From NCBI GenBank assembly GCA_047528285.1, contig CP180022.1, positions 1,426,001 through 1,490,000 on the forward strand: 64,000 nt of DNA, written 5' to 3'. This DNA comes from G047528285 sp047528285. Lineage in GTDB: Bacteria > Pseudomonadota > Gammaproteobacteria > Enterobacterales > Enterobacteriaceae. Shown here in pieces: positions 46,088 to 57,803 of this stretch; position 1 is the stretch's first letter; each line of letters starts with the position of its first letter. Under the pieces are notes generated by a model, which did not search any database, had not been told where the DNA came from, and saw only the letters and a program-made list of their open reading frames with translations. Position numbers and translations under genes: made by a program.

Positions 46088-49000
46088 GGGATGATTAAAT
46101 TTGTTTTTTATAAGCAAAAACATTTGTTCTGCGGTAATTCCTCAACGAGGCGTTTATTGGCTTTATCGCTGTTACTAGATATTAACTTAGATTTATTTAT
46201 TTTTAATAAAAACATATAAGGAGATAGGTCATAAAAAATAGAGGTTCAGAGTAAAGAAAAGCCAAATATAGTATATTAATTAGCCTCATTAAGCGGGGTT
46301 CCATTAATGCTACAGTATATTTCGTTATCGAAAGCTATCTTAGGTACTACTACGATCTTTAGAATTTTCTTTGTATGGGTAGGAGAAAAATTATAATCTC
46401 TAGCATGTGGTTTTCTGTATGCTCAAAGATTACTCCTAAATTAGATATTTCATGATTTTTTATCATATTTTAAGTATAATCATCATATGTAATAATCTGA
46501 TACATAATTAAAGATTGCAGCAATTAGATATTTTGAAATAAGTTTTTAAAAATCAAATACTAGATTGATGATCGTTGTCCAACGATGTGAATGTCTACTT
46601 GCTAACGTGAAGTAGAAAGAAAATCAGATCCTAATTTAGGTGTGATATCCTCGTATAATCAATCAACTTTGTTGCATAAATTATCATCAGTGATGATTTT
46701 AGCCCCTGATGGAGCTATTATTACACAATTCAGATTCCTGTTTAGCCTCCTAACTACGTAATCTAAATTCATTTTTTAACAATTTTTGTTATATTATCAA
46801 TGTACGGATTCTCATCATGTTGACTCTGATGATCGAATCAAAAATATTTTAATCCTGGGGATATAATTATTTTAGTAACTAGTGCATAGGGATTCTTCTG
46901 TTTTTTTAGAAAAAGATCAGTAGAATCAAATGTATTGTATATTTTATCCGTTGTTGCTCTGATTTTTTATGGAGTTCACATCGATTGATCAAAATTTAAA
47001 AAATATTATGTGTCAGTGGTGTGACTGAGAAATCAATTGGTACGGGAGCATATTAGGCGCTTATGCCATACTCTGTATTTTTATATTGGAAAATCCTTCT
47101 TTTTCCGGGTTTTTATTCATTTGTTGGCAATGATTTTAAAGGTGAAGCATCAATGATACGAATGAGTCATCACACTGTTTTTTGAAATTTTATGTTGATG
47201 TTACTTGTTTTTTTTGCCCGTTGGCAGCGAATAATTTGGCTAACATAGCGACATATCCATTAGTTTAAAAATAGAGTTAACTAAGTTCTAAAAGCCCAGA
47301 GAGAAAAATTAAATGCTTTTATGGTTAGGGCTATCATAATATCTATTAATATATATGTGTTAACAAGAAGGTGAGTGGCGTGCAGAAGAAGATTTCTTCG
47401 TTTATATAGCACAAATGGCTGAAATAATGGTGTAATCGGATCTAATTTTTATCTAATATTTTTTTCAAAAATGGGGATTTTTATGAAATTATTTGAGTAC
47501 AACGTAAACAGAAATATTATCTATTCTTGCGAATAGTGAGCTGTATGGAAATAATTTTTAATAACTTTTTCTTACATAAAATATTAACAAAATGAATTTT
47601 GCATATATAGAATATTGTTTTTGTAAGCATTCTATTATTGTTAATAGCATTGACATTAATAGTGTAAATATAATTAAAACATAAGATATAGAATAAATAA
47701 TAATATAAGATATTTTTGTCTCTAATCGTATTTAGATAATTATTCAAGGTTATATGAAACAATAACAGAATTATAATTGATTAATACACAATATAACATC
47801 AATAATTATATTGACCAAGGATAAAAATCCTTTCTATTAAGATGAAGGACTACAATAAAATTTAGGCGGTGGATGAATATTTTGTTCTAAACTTAATTTG
47901 TATTAAGGCGACAAAAATGACTGCATAAGAAAAGAGATGCATATTAGTGCGAATAACTTCATTGCAATATTTAAGTTAAAGTGCATTTAATATTAAATTA
48001 ATAATTATAAGATTTATCATCGATGGATATCTTATTTTTATTTCAGTATTAAATATATATGGATAAACAATCCTTTTAAGATCTTTCGTGTTGGTGTTAA
48101 GTTTATTTTTATATCCGGAAAATATAATTTTCATTGCTTATTGAAATCCTAAATAGATGGTAATTTAATAAGGAATTCCAACACTAATATATAAATAAGT
48201 TATGTGTTTTTATTATTTGAAAGATTTATATCTTGAAAGATATACAATTATTTAGTCTACAAAATAGTCTCTAGAGAAATCAACGTTGAAATAGCGTAGA
48301 CAAATTAGAAAAATATAAAAAATTGGATATAACATGAGCCATCTAATCAATTTTATATCTTATTACTCAAGGCGGATAACTAGAAGTTTGGTATATTTTT
48401 TCAAAGTTTTTAACATAGGTTATTAAACAATAGAAATAGCATAAGAAGCATTAAAAATATGTGATGTAAGGAGCTGAAAAGAAGCTAGTTTGTGTGAGAA
48501 ACATCTATGAAATATGCGGGTGATCTGAAAAATTAGATTGAGGAAAAAATTATTAAAATTCGATGAAAAAACATTTTATATTTATAATATCTGATCTTTA
48601 TATTACTTAACATTTAAAGTGTTGAGATCATAAAAAATAATTGAGTATTTTAAGAATACTTATCTAAAAAGATATATCTTTTTGTTTATTGGTTAGTTCT
48701 ATAATGATTATGATTTTTTAATATTGTTATTAAGTAGGAGAAAGTATATAGAATATCTAGATTAATGATATTAAAAACTTAACGAAGTTCTTTAATCTGA
48801 TCTCGTAAAACGATTAATGATATTCAGACATAATACTGCTCATAGATTATTGAAAACGATTTTTACCCAAGGCTAAATTTCATGAAATCCATCTATTGAT
48901 AAAAAGAATTATTTAATATAGTTCTAATATTAGAAAATAGATTTTATAAATTGAAAAAATAATAAAACTTACCTAAGAAAATTACTCTGCAAGAAAATAT

Positions 49001-49366
49001 GATTGAAATAAATAGAAAATCGCAGGTTCATTAGATAAATAAAAACATAAATATGTGTAAATTTACAAACTGTAAACTAGAGATATCTTTAAATATAAAA
49101 CAAAATCAGTATAAAATACTATTGGGTTTTATAGTTTTTTATCGAAACATATAAATAATATAAATAAATATGCCAAAAACCGGGAAATATGCTTAAAATT
49201 GGATATAGAATTCCAGTGTGCAGATTAGATGGATGCTACCATATTATACCAAAAGGTATAATAAGAAAAGTAATATTAAAATAATTTTTAATATTGTAAA
49301 AACATGTTATCTAATATCTGCAAAGATAATGGTATTTTAGAATCATAAGATTATAATTTCACATAT

Positions 49367-49407
49367 CAATATCATACTTTATAGTTATACTATAAAGTAT
49401 GATATTG
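49367..49407. repeat. Perfect 19-bp hairpin in gene desert
   Basis: CAATATCATACTTTATAGT (49367-49385) and ACTATAAAGTATGATATTG (49389-49407) are exact reverse complements around the 3-base loop TAT. No T-run follows on either strand, and the nearest gene end (guaA) is 500 bases away. Such a long exact stem in eroding DNA is unlikely to persist by chance. Confidence 0.75.
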
Positions 49408-49859
49408 CTAGATCAAGAAATATCAAGGTGAAGATTTCATCTGTCTTTTTTACCAGATGATGACAAGAATTGTTACGATCAATAACGGATTGCTTTATTA
49501 TTTTTGTGTTTTTTCTTTTATATTTTCATCACTCTTGTATTTTTTAATCCTGATATTATTTATATAGGTACCGATTTTTTATTAAAAAGATTTGCTTTTT
49601 TAGCTTTATAGATATATTTTTAATTTAACGATGAGTGAAAGGGAGGCTGATTTAAACAGTTTTTTTTCGATATGCAGTTCTTTTATGGGACTTTAGTAAA
49701 ATAGAATAGCGTCAGGACAATATGCTAGGAATTTACATGACTATAGACTTACTCATGCAATTTTTATTTATTTCTTTTATATGTTTCCAGAATAACGAAA
49801 ACTCATTATCAATTGATAATGTCAAAATATCCAATTAATAAAAATATAAAATGAAATTA

Positions 49860-49878
49860 GATATTAAATTTTAATATC
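49860..49878 (-). terminator. Possible weak terminator after guaA
   Basis: GATATTAAA-T-TTTAATATC forms a 9-bp quasi-palindrome 25 bases past the guaA stop; on the minus strand it is followed by T-rich TAATTTCATTTTATATTTTT. The stem has little GC, so termination would be weak. Confidence 0.3.
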
Positions 49879-49902
49879 ATATGTTAGTATATCTTTTAAG
49901 CA

Positions 49903-51480
49903 TCATTCCCATTCAATAGTCGCCGGCGGCTTTCCAGAAATATCATATACCACCCTAGAAATCCCGTCTATCTCATTAATGATTCTGTTGGAAACACGCC
50001 CCAAGAATTCGTACGGCAAGTGCGCCCAATGGGCGGTCATAAAGTCGATGGTTTCTACCGCGCGTAGCGAAACAACCCAGTAGTATTTACGTTCGTCGCC
50101 CATCACACCAACGGATCGCACGGGCAGGAAGACCGTGAACGCCTGTCTAACTTTGTTATATAGATTCGCTTTGTGTAATTCCTCGATAAAAATCGCATCA
50201 GCATAGCGCAGTAGGTCGCAATATTCTTTTTTTACTTCCCCCAGTACTCGTACGGCTAGGCCAGGCCCGGGGAAAGGATGGCGATAAAGCATATCGTAAG
50301 ACATGCCTAACTCTAGCCCTATCTTGAGTACTTCGTCTTTGAATAGTTCTTTTAGCGGTTCTATTAAGCCCATTGTCATCTTTTTTGGCAAACCGCCAAC
50401 ATTATGATGCGATTTAATAATCTGAGCTTTACCGGTAACAGAGGCCGCTGATTCTATAACGTCAGAGTAAATAGTGCCCTGTGCAAGCCATTTTATATTG
50501 GTGAGATTCAAAGCTTGTTCTTCAAACACTTTTATAAATAGTTGGCCAATGATTTTTCGTTTTCTTTCGGGATCTTTGATACCTCTTAGCGCGGAGATAA
50601 ATCTATCTTCTGCTTTCACATAAATAATATTTAGCCCGTAATGATTCCCAAACATTTTCATCACCTGATTGGCTTCATTGAGGCGTAGTAAGCCATTATC
50701 GACAAACACGCAGGTTAACTGATCGCAGATAGCTCGATGCAAAAGCATCGCAGTTACAGAAGAATCTACGCCACCGGATAAGCCAAGAATCACTCGATCC
50801 TCGCCGACTTGATCACGAATGTGAGCAATTGCATCTTCGATAATTTTTTCTGGCGTCCACAGAGGAACGCATTGGCAAATATTAATTACAAATCTTTTCA
50901 GTATACGTTTACCTTGATGGGTATGAGTGACTTCGGGGTGAAACTGAACGCCGTAAAATAGTTTTTTTTCATTAGCTATTATGGCAAACGGACAGCTTTC
51001 GCTGCTGGCGACCGTGATAAAATCTGGGGGAATAGCGGTAATTTTATCCCCATGGCTCATCCAAACATCCAGGAATGGCAGACTGCTTGAGCATATGTTA
51101 TCCTGGATGTTGCGCACCAGTAAACTATCGGTCAACAATTCCACCCTGGCATAGCCAAATTCGCGCTTGGAAGACCCCTGAACTTTTCCGCCAAGCTGCA
51201 TGGCCATGGTATGCATACCATAGCAAATTCCTAGCACAGGTACACTTGCCCGGAATACATAGTCCGGTGCTCGCGGGCTCCCCGATTTGGTTGTACTGTC
51301 TGGTCCTCCGGACAGAATAATACCGCTAGGATTCAATTTGCGTATTTGTTCTTCAGTGAGGTCCCATGCCAAAATTTTACAATAGACGCCCAGCTCACGT
51401 ACTTGACGGGCCACCAGTTGAGTATATTGCGATCCGAAATCTAGAATTAAAATGCGGTGTTTACGAATATTTTTTATCAT
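49903..51480 (-). CDS. guaA: GMP synthase (glutamine-hydrolysing)
   Basis: GuaA converts XMP to GMP using glutamine and ATP. It has 525 residues, the E. coli length. The class I amidotransferase domain carries the catalytic triad: Cys in VLGICYGMH, with His and Glu in VQFHPEVTH. The ATP pyrophosphatase domain has the P-loop LGLSGGVDSSVTAMLL. The dimerisation domain ends GISRVVYDISGKPPATIEWE. It follows guaB after about 120 bases on the same strand, the normal guaBA operon. Together with purB, the cell keeps late purine steps in this window. Confidence 0.98.
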   Translation of the reverse strand: MIKNIRKHRILILDFGSQYTQLVARQVRELGVYCKILAWDLTEEQIRKLNPSGIILSGGPDSTTKSGSPRAPDYVFRASVPVLGICYGMHTMAMQLGGKVQGSSKREFGYARVELLTDSLLVRNIQDNICSSSLPFLDVWMSHGDKITAIPPDFITVASSESCPFAIIANEKKLFYGVQFHPEVTHTHQGKRILKRFVINICQCVPLWTPEKIIEDAIAHIRDQVGEDRVILGLSGGVDSSVTAMLLHRAICDQLTCVFVDNGLLRLNEANQVMKMFGNHYGLNIIYVKAEDRFISALRGIKDPERKRKIIGQLFIKVFEEQALNLTNIKWLAQGTIYSDVIESAASVTGKAQIIKSHHNVGGLPKKMTMGLIEPLKELFKDEVLKIGLELGMSYDMLYRHPFPGPGLAVRVLGEVKKEYCDLLRYADAIFIEELHKANLYNKVRQAFTVFLPVRSVGVMGDERKYYWVVSLRAVETIDFMTAHWAHLPYEFLGRVSNRIINEIDGISRVVYDISGKPPATIEWE

Positions 51481-51601
51481 GTATAGTGTCTTCCGAGAAC
51501 GTCAAACAAACAAATATCATTGTCTGGCCGTAAAGAAAACTGGAAAGAAAGACGGCAAACTTATAAGTTAGTGTTGATAGTCCAAGGCCTTCGGAAATTT
51601 G

Positions 51602-53068
51602 TTAACCCATACGGTAGTTTGGAGATTCTTTGGTAATGGCAACGTTGTGCACATGGCTTTCCTGAATGCCAGCCCCGCTAATACGGACAAATTCTGCTTT
51701 AGTACGTAAGTCGTCGATAGTAGCACAACCGGTCAATCCCATACAGGAACGTAGCCCGCCCATTTGTTGGTGAATAATTTCTTTTAAGTGTCCTTTATAT
51801 GCTACACGCCCCTCGATGCCTTCTGGCACCAGTTTATTAACGCATTTATTAGTGGACTGAAAATAACGATCAGATGAACCTTTGGACATTGCACCCAGCG
51901 ATCCCATGCCACGATAGGATTTGAATGAGCAGCCTTGGAATAGTTCAATCTCGCCGGGAGACTCTTCAGTGCCTGCCAAGATCGAACCTATCATAACGCT
52001 TGCTGCACCAGCTGCGATAGCTTTGGCGATATCGCCAGAAAAACGGATACCGCCGTCGGCAATAACCGGAATATCTGTGCCTTTTAGTGCATCTACGGCA
52101 TCGGAAATAGCCGTGATCTGCGGTACGCCAACCCCGGTGACAATGCGGGTAGTACAAATAGAACCAGGACCGATACCTACTTTCACCGCATTAACTCCAG
52201 CTGCAACTAGCGCTAGCGCGCCGTCGCCGGTGGCGACATTGCCACCGATGATTTGTAGATCGGGATATTTGGCGCGCGTTTCACGGATGCGCTTCAATAC
52301 TCCCTCGGAATGACCGTGGGAGGAATCAATAAGCAGAACATCAACACCTGCAATCACAAGGGCATCGATGCGTTCTTCGTTTTCAGCGCCGACACCTACC
52401 GCTGCGCCGACGCGTAAACGGCCGTGCTTATCTTTACAAGCGTTAGGTTTTTGTTCGGCTTTTTGAATATCTTTTACCGTGATCATGCCAAGAAGATGGA
52501 ATGTTTTATCCACTACAAGCGCCTTTTCGACCCGTTTTTCGTGCATTTTTGCCAATACGATTTCGCGTGTTTCTCCTTCTTTTACAGTTAATAGTCGCTC
52601 TTTCGGCGTCATCATGGCGGAAACCGGCTGGCTAAGATCGGTGACAAAGCGAACATCTCGGCCGGTAATCAGTCCGACAAGTTCTTTTTCTTCCGTAAGA
52701 ACAGGATAGCCGGCAAAACCGTTACGTTCAGTCAATTCTTTTACTTTAGACAAAGTGGTAGTTGGCGTAACACATTTTGGATTGGTTACAATGCCGCTTT
52801 CATGGCGTTTTACGCGCCTTACTTCATCTGCTTGGCATTCAATAGACATATTTTTATGAATAAAACCGATACCGCCTTCTTGCACTAGCGCAATAGCCAA
52901 GCTGGATTCGGTTACTGTATCCATTGCTGCGGATAATATAGGGATATTCAGGAAAATTTTTTGAGTCAGTCTGGTGCTAAGATCTGCCGTGTGGGGGAGA
53001 ACAGTAGAGTAGGCAGGAAGGAGAAGAACATCGTCAAATGTTAGAGCTTCTTTAGTAAAACGAAACAT
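51602..53068 (-). CDS. guaB: IMP dehydrogenase
   Basis: GuaB oxidises IMP to XMP with NAD, the rate-limiting step toward GMP. It has 488 residues, as in E. coli. The two CBS regulatory domains lie between about residues 90 and 205 (VTPTTTLSKVKEL and TVKEGETREIVLAKM). The active-site loop GPGSICTTRIVTGVGVPQ contains the catalytic Cys, and the flap region carries YRGMGSLGAM. ATG 53068 matches the E. coli start MLRIAKEALTFDDVLL in the form MFRFTKEALTFDDVLL. guaA follows. The divergent E. coli neighbour xseA is not recognisable upstream. Confidence 0.98.
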   Translation of the reverse strand: MFRFTKEALTFDDVLLLPAYSTVLPHTADLSTRLTQKIFLNIPILSAAMDTVTESSLAIALVQEGGIGFIHKNMSIECQADEVRRVKRHESGIVTNPKCVTPTTTLSKVKELTERNGFAGYPVLTEEKELVGLITGRDVRFVTDLSQPVSAMMTPKERLLTVKEGETREIVLAKMHEKRVEKALVVDKTFHLLGMITVKDIQKAEQKPNACKDKHGRLRVGAAVGVGAENEERIDALVIAGVDVLLIDSSHGHSEGVLKRIRETRAKYPDLQIIGGNVATGDGALALVAAGVNAVKVGIGPGSICTTRIVTGVGVPQITAISDAVDALKGTDIPVIADGGIRFSGDIAKAIAAGAASVMIGSILAGTEESPGEIELFQGCSFKSYRGMGSLGAMSKGSSDRYFQSTNKCVNKLVPEGIEGRVAYKGHLKEIIHQQMGGLRSCMGLTGCATIDDLRTKAEFVRISGAGIQESHVHNVAITKESPNYRMG

Positions 53069-54657
53069 AGCAATATCTCACCAACGTGGATGCAAAACAG
53101 ACAAAATATTGCAGTAGCAATATACAGAATGTAATTAGTTTCCTCCAGTGCTTTTTTTAAATCTTGGCTAATTTTTTTAGAAAATCTCTATTAATATATA
53201 AATAAAAAGATTTTGAAGTAAGCTCAATCCAGTTCATATATTTATCTTGATCTTTTCCCTAATTTTTACTCTCATCATCCATGAATAAAACGTTACGTAA
53301 TTTTCTAAAAGTTAAAGTTGAGCAGATTTTGCTGATGAAAAATTCAATTTTTAGCCAGAATTTCGCATGATATTTCACTTCGAGGTATAAATATCTACCT
53401 ATCAATGAAGATGAAAAGCGATAGCCATCACTAGTTTGATCGTTTTTTTGTATCTTTCGATATCAAATTCAGAAAGTATTCAGGAATATAGACACCTCTG
53501 TCAGTAGAGCTGGAGCACTGTCTAGTTTTGGCTTTATTGGACAAGGGTTCATCCATCTAGTATGAGATAAAATTTTCTCGAGATTGGAGATATTTACTGT
53601 CTCCTGACCATAAACTATCAAATACTTTCAGTGTTAATTTGAAAATATTTAAAGGCTAATAAGTGCGCCAGATATCACTTAAATTCAGTGCTAAAATGAT
53701 ATTTGTTTTTGTGTTTCTGTCTGTGATCTCGATCGTTTTTTTCGCTTTTGGTCTACTTAGATTCAAGTTGTTTTTGTTGAATTAGTTTAGTGAATCGCAT
53801 CTATAAAAATCGAGTATTGACTTAAATTGAGTGATTGGAGATTTTTTTGTATCTTCAGATACATATATGAATATGTTTGTTTTTCTGCCTTATGTGATGG
53901 TTGTTAGTATCAAGCGATTAATGTCATACATCTACAGCAGTGTTTTTTAAATATGTTTTATATTTGTGTTTTTTATCAAGAAATTCAACAAAGACATACA
54001 AAACGCCATATCCACAAAATGGCAATGGATACTTTTAAACATATGGATACTACACGAATATTTCTCAGTAGCCCGTTAAAAACTGTTTTGATGCATTTTA
54101 AAATTACAGTAAAAAGCAGATGATGGAATAAAATGTCATTTCACACTGAAATTGTTATTTTCCGTGAACCAGATAAAATTAAAGTTTACTATGCGATATA
54201 AAAAAACTATTACATCTTTATTTAGTCTTCTAATAGCAGAAGAAAACCAGCTAAATTGAATATGTTTAGAATAAAAAACATACAGCCACCATATATTATT
54301 AATATTGTTAATCCAGTTTGGCCTAGTCTTTTACATGACTAATATATGGTCTATTTATTAGATCCAGTTTTAGACTCAGCAACTCATCGTATATGGTTAT
54401 CCATCATTATCAGGAACTTTGAAAAATTATTCATGTTTAACTTATCTTGTTCATGAGAATTTTAGCTTCTGAATTAAAATAAGTTTAGATGCATGGGTAT
54501 GAAATATTCAATTTTATTTTCACGAAATATTTAATGGTGGTATAAAATTAGTGCTATGAGGATATATATATCCTACCTTGGCGATAGTATGAATGGTCTT
54601 TTTACATTGATAGAAGGCCTCAATGTGTTCTAAGCTTGAGGTGGGGGCAGAGTCTTT
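53069..54657. other. 1.6 kb spacer between guaB and gpsA
   Basis: There is no intact gene. E. coli gene order predicts xseA (plus strand, next to guaB) and cysE (minus strand, after gpsA). I searched for the CysE segment GHWLWNQGR and for XseA motifs in all frames by eye and found neither. The DNA is AT-rich with frequent stops. The boundary of two rearranged gene blocks must lie in this spacer. Confidence 0.6.
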
Positions 54658-55671
54658 TTATCCCGTCCTTTCTTTTTTCTGCGTGCGACCAAGTAGCGAA
54701 AGTGCTGCTAAATGTGCATTTTTATTCTGATAGAGCACCTGGTAAATTTGATCGGTGATAGGCATCTCTATTTTGTATCGGCTTGCTAACAGTAATACTT
54801 CTTTTGTATTACGGTAGCCCTCCACAACCTGCCCGATGATTTCCTGTGCATCCTCAACGTTAGCACCCTGCCCAAGAAGCATGCCGAAACGGCGATTGCG
54901 CGATAGATTGTCAGTACAGGTAAGCACCAGATCACCTAATCCCGCCATACCCATAAAGGTTCCTGTCTTCGCACCCATCGTCGCGCCAAGATTCGACATT
55001 TCAGCCAGTCCTCGGGTGATTAGTGCAGTGCGTGCATTAGCGCCAAAACCTATACCATCGGAGATACCGGCGCCAATGGCGATAACGTTCTTCACTGCCC
55101 CACCCAGTTGAACCCCAATGAGATCAGGATTACTGTAAACTCGGAAATTTTTATCGCAGTGCAACAGTTGCTGTAAATCAGCGCTAAAAGCAGCATTAGT
55201 AGCCGCCAACGTAATAGCGGTTGGTAAACCCGACGCTAATTCGCGTGCAAACGTCGGTCCTGATATAACCGCCAGCGGCATCTGGTCGCCTAATATCTCA
55301 CGTGCAACCTCCTGCAGTAATCTACCAGTTTTTGCCTCCAATCCCTTTGTTGCCCAAACAATACGCGCATCTTTTCGAAGATAAGGTTTAAGTTGAATAA
55401 GTACGCAGCCGAATACATGACTCGGGACAACAATCAGAATATTACTGCTGGCCGCCATAGCTTTCAGCAGTGATGCTTCTAGACGCAGTGTCGGCGGAAA
55501 AGATATATCAGGCAAATAAGCTTGATTGCAGCGTACTGCCTCAAGCGCTCGGATATGGGTTGGATTACGCCCCCACAATAACACATTGTGGCCGTTACGC
55601 GAAAGGCTGATAGCTAAAGCTGTACCGTAAGAACCGGCACCGATAACAACCATTGAAGCATCGCTAGACAT
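54658..55671 (-). CDS. gpsA: Glycerol-3-phosphate dehydrogenase (NAD(P)+)
   Basis: GpsA reduces dihydroxyacetone phosphate to sn-glycerol 3-phosphate, the backbone used by PlsB at the far end of this window. It has 337 residues (E. coli 339). The dinucleotide-binding motif VIGAGSYGTALA is at the N-terminus; VVPSHVFG, KGLE, ISGPTFARELA and the catalytic-lysine region GGAVKNVIAIGAGISDG are conserved, followed by GFGANARTALITRGLAEM. ATG 55671 starts 2 bases after the secB stop, so the two are co-transcribed. In E. coli cysE follows; it is missing here. Confidence 0.97.
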   Translation of the reverse strand: MSSDASMVVIGAGSYGTALAISLSRNGHNVLLWGRNPTHIRALEAVRCNQAYLPDISFPPTLRLEASLLKAMAASSNILIVVPSHVFGCVLIQLKPYLRKDARIVWATKGLEAKTGRLLQEVAREILGDQMPLAVISGPTFARELASGLPTAITLAATNAAFSADLQQLLHCDKNFRVYSNPDLIGVQLGGAVKNVIAIGAGISDGIGFGANARTALITRGLAEMSNLGATMGAKTGTFMGMAGLGDLVLTCTDNLSRNRRFGMLLGQGANVEDAQEIIGQVVEGYRNTKEVLLLASRYKIEMPITDQIYQVLYQNKNAHLAALSLLGRTQKKERTG

Positions 55672-55673
55672 AA

Positions 55674-56141
55674 TTAAGATCCTTGATCCGGCAAGAATCC
55701 TTCGTTTTTAATTCGTTGTAGGTTGTTTATGAAGAGTGCATCAAAATTAATGGGTGCCAAATTTAGCTGCGGAAAAGTACCGCGAGATACCTGGTTTGTG
55801 ATACATTCGCGAGCATATGGAAACAAAATATTCGGGCAATACACGCCGAGGTTGTGTGCCATCTTGGTTTTGTTAATTTCGGAAATAGTAAAGATACCAG
55901 CCATCTGGATTTCACACAAAAACGCGAGATCTTCGCCTAGCATTGCCGTCACGGTGATGCGGAGAACAACTTCATAAATATATTCCGATAGCTGATTGGA
56001 ATAGGTGTCCAGATCCACGTTAATTTTAGGTTTCCATTCTTCCTGAAACACTTTAGGCGTATTCGGCGCTTCAAATGAAACATCCTTGGTATAAATACGC
56101 TGAATCTGAAAAATTATTTTTCTATTATTATCTTCTGACAT
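55674..56141 (-). CDS. secB: Protein-export chaperone SecB
   Basis: SecB is a tetrameric cytoplasmic chaperone that holds preproteins unfolded and passes them to SecA, serving outer-membrane proteins in particular. I chose ATG 56141 (MSEDNNRKIIFQIQRIYTKD), giving 155 residues, the E. coli length; an upstream in-frame ATG adds MILKKVFS, which the family lacks. YCPNILFPYARECITNQVSRGTFPQLNLAP is the conserved core (residues 110-140). A few substitutions from charged to non-polar residues are visible in the middle. It precedes gpsA by 2 bases, as in the E. coli grxC-secB-gpsA-cysE order. With skp and bamA retained, outer-membrane export is still supported. Confidence 0.97.
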   Translation of the reverse strand: MSEDNNRKIIFQIQRIYTKDVSFEAPNTPKVFQEEWKPKINVDLDTYSNQLSEYIYEVVLRITVTAMLGEDLAFLCEIQMAGIFTISEINKTKMAHNLGVYCPNILFPYARECITNQVSRGTFPQLNLAPINFDALFINNLQRIKNEGFLPDQGS

Positions 56142-57803
56142 TGAAAAAACCTTTTTTAAAATCATAAGTATCTAACTTATTTATCAATTGGAATGGAAAT
56201 TATTTCTATATTTATCATTTCTTTTGATATGATATTCTGCTATCATTGTTATCAATGTCATAGTGTTTATCAAAATAAACAGTGTTACCAGAAAGATCTA
56301 ATGCGCTTTTTGTTTTCTTGTTTTTTATTACTTATATTACTGGGCTAATTAATAATATATTAATTACCGCGTTATCGCATTTTTCCATTTTATGCAAGTG
56401 ACTACGGGATTGGCCCATACTGGCTATCTATTTAGTACAGTATAGCGTTCAACGCTGTTCTAGAGCTAATATTTTATTTTATATATCCTACTTTTAGTAT
56501 CTTAAAAAATATTAGATACGTTAATGACAGTAATACCAAAGAGTTACTATAACACTTCGGATTTGATTACAAATATTTATTTGAAATCTCAGTGTTCCGT
56601 GATCTAATTATCTACACATTCAGTCTCAGACTGAATTAAAAATCGATATGGCCCTTATAAGATCGTATCAGTTGAGTAGGTAAAGTCCTTAAACCACATT
56701 TGCTTTTTATTCATCTTATTTCAGCCTTCTGGCCAACATACGTTTACCTAGCTTTTACTAATATTCATGTCAGTTTTTTCCTTTTTTAGTTAACATGAGT
56801 CAGATGTGATTTATGACAAATTGTATACGATTTTATCAGGTATTCATGAATACACTCTTTATTCAAAAGGATAGTCTCTTTACTTAAGATAAACAAAATA
56901 CTACTTTGTATCGCTAAACTGTCGCACGAGATTAACAGAATTCTATTTATATCAATAATATACAACAAATCTTTTTCTATGTTTTTGATACTAATATGAA
57001 ATATATTATTCATTAGCATATCAATATACATTAGATATTTAGATAGGTTTTTTGTTAATGTTAAAGGGAAACTTCTTCCAGTCAGTCAAACTTTTAGACA
57101 GATGTACAACTCGGTAAGGATAGTTGCTAGGTTAATTAGACATCTGTTTTATAATTCATATCAATATTATCTTCCTTGCGTGGTTGCAAAAAACACGTGC
57201 TTTGCGAGATAGATAAAAAATCTTATAATAAGGTTAATTATAAATGAAAATATCATCCGATTAAAAAATATTTAATTTTTTAGAAAACGCTATATGTTCT
57301 GGGTATATTATAGATATATATTTGTATATTAATATAATGTGTTGTTTAATTATGGTTTTGTATCGAAAAATGATAGGTATAAATCCCCGTATGAATAGGT
57401 ATACATTCTTGCTTTTAGCAAGAATCATGATAAATGTATAGTTATTTATAAGGTACTTTTTTGGATAAAGAATGCAAAACATCCTCCAATAGTTTATTTT
57501 ATATATTTAAATAATGGCAAATTCTTTTTCCACAGGTAAACCATGTATACAAGTATCTGCAGATCACTCGTAAAATGAGTCTAGGTCTTCATCTATCGAT
57601 GAAGATTTCGACAACCACGCTGATAACTACTGAGTTATCAGCTCTTTGTGCAAGATTTATCGTTTTACCGTCTAAGGAATCTCTATTTTTTTTGAAAAGG
57701 TCTGTATTTGTGAATTAATAAGGTTTTTTCAGGATGAAAAAAAATAGCCAATTTTGTATAAATTTTGATGTTTATCAAAATTTTCTTTTTTTGATGAGAA
57801 AAG
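56142..57803. other. 1.7 kb spacer between yibN and secB
   Basis: grxC lies here in E. coli; only a doubtful remnant is seen at 56236-56292. The remaining DNA is AT-rich and without a gene. Frames at 56786-57031 and 57261-57482 (minus) are Ile- and Tyr-rich and not convincing. Because yibN and secB remain on the same strand in the E. coli order, this spacer appears to be the remains of grxC plus inserted or expanded sequence. Confidence 0.6.
56236..56292 (-). pseudogene. grxC: Doubtful relic of glutaredoxin 3 gene, 3' part
   Basis: The minus strand reads SGNTVYFDKHYDIDNNDSR, about 95 bases upstream of secB. E. coli GrxC has SGRTTVPQIFIDAQHIGGCDDLY at the corresponding distance from its end. 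SG.TV and a D-containing strand recur, but three residues are missing and identity is low. Only the position, directly upstream of secB, makes it worth recording. Confidence 0.25.

Larger units (their letters stand above)
45939..49902. other. 4 kb gene desert between yebC and guaA
   Basis: Two convergent blocks end here. In E. coli ruvC, ruvA and ruvB lie near yebC; I looked for the RuvC start and the RuvB P-loop and found neither. Frames of up to 81 codons occur (for example 47517-47762, minus) but are made of Ile, Asn, Tyr and Lys, as expected from A and T runs. From about 47,400 onward the DNA is especially AT-rich. A perfect 19-bp hairpin lies at 49367-49407, and short perfect palindromes at 49805-49820 and 49860-49878. 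Confidence 0.65.

Noticed and set aside
47517..47762. 81-codon minus-strand frame in the yebC-guaA desert
   Set aside because: Almost only Ile, Asn, Tyr, Lys and Leu, as random A and T runs give; no start signals.
53069..54657. Search for cysE and xseA remains beside gpsA and guaB
   Set aside because: No segment with matching motifs found by eye; claiming a relic would rest on gene order only.
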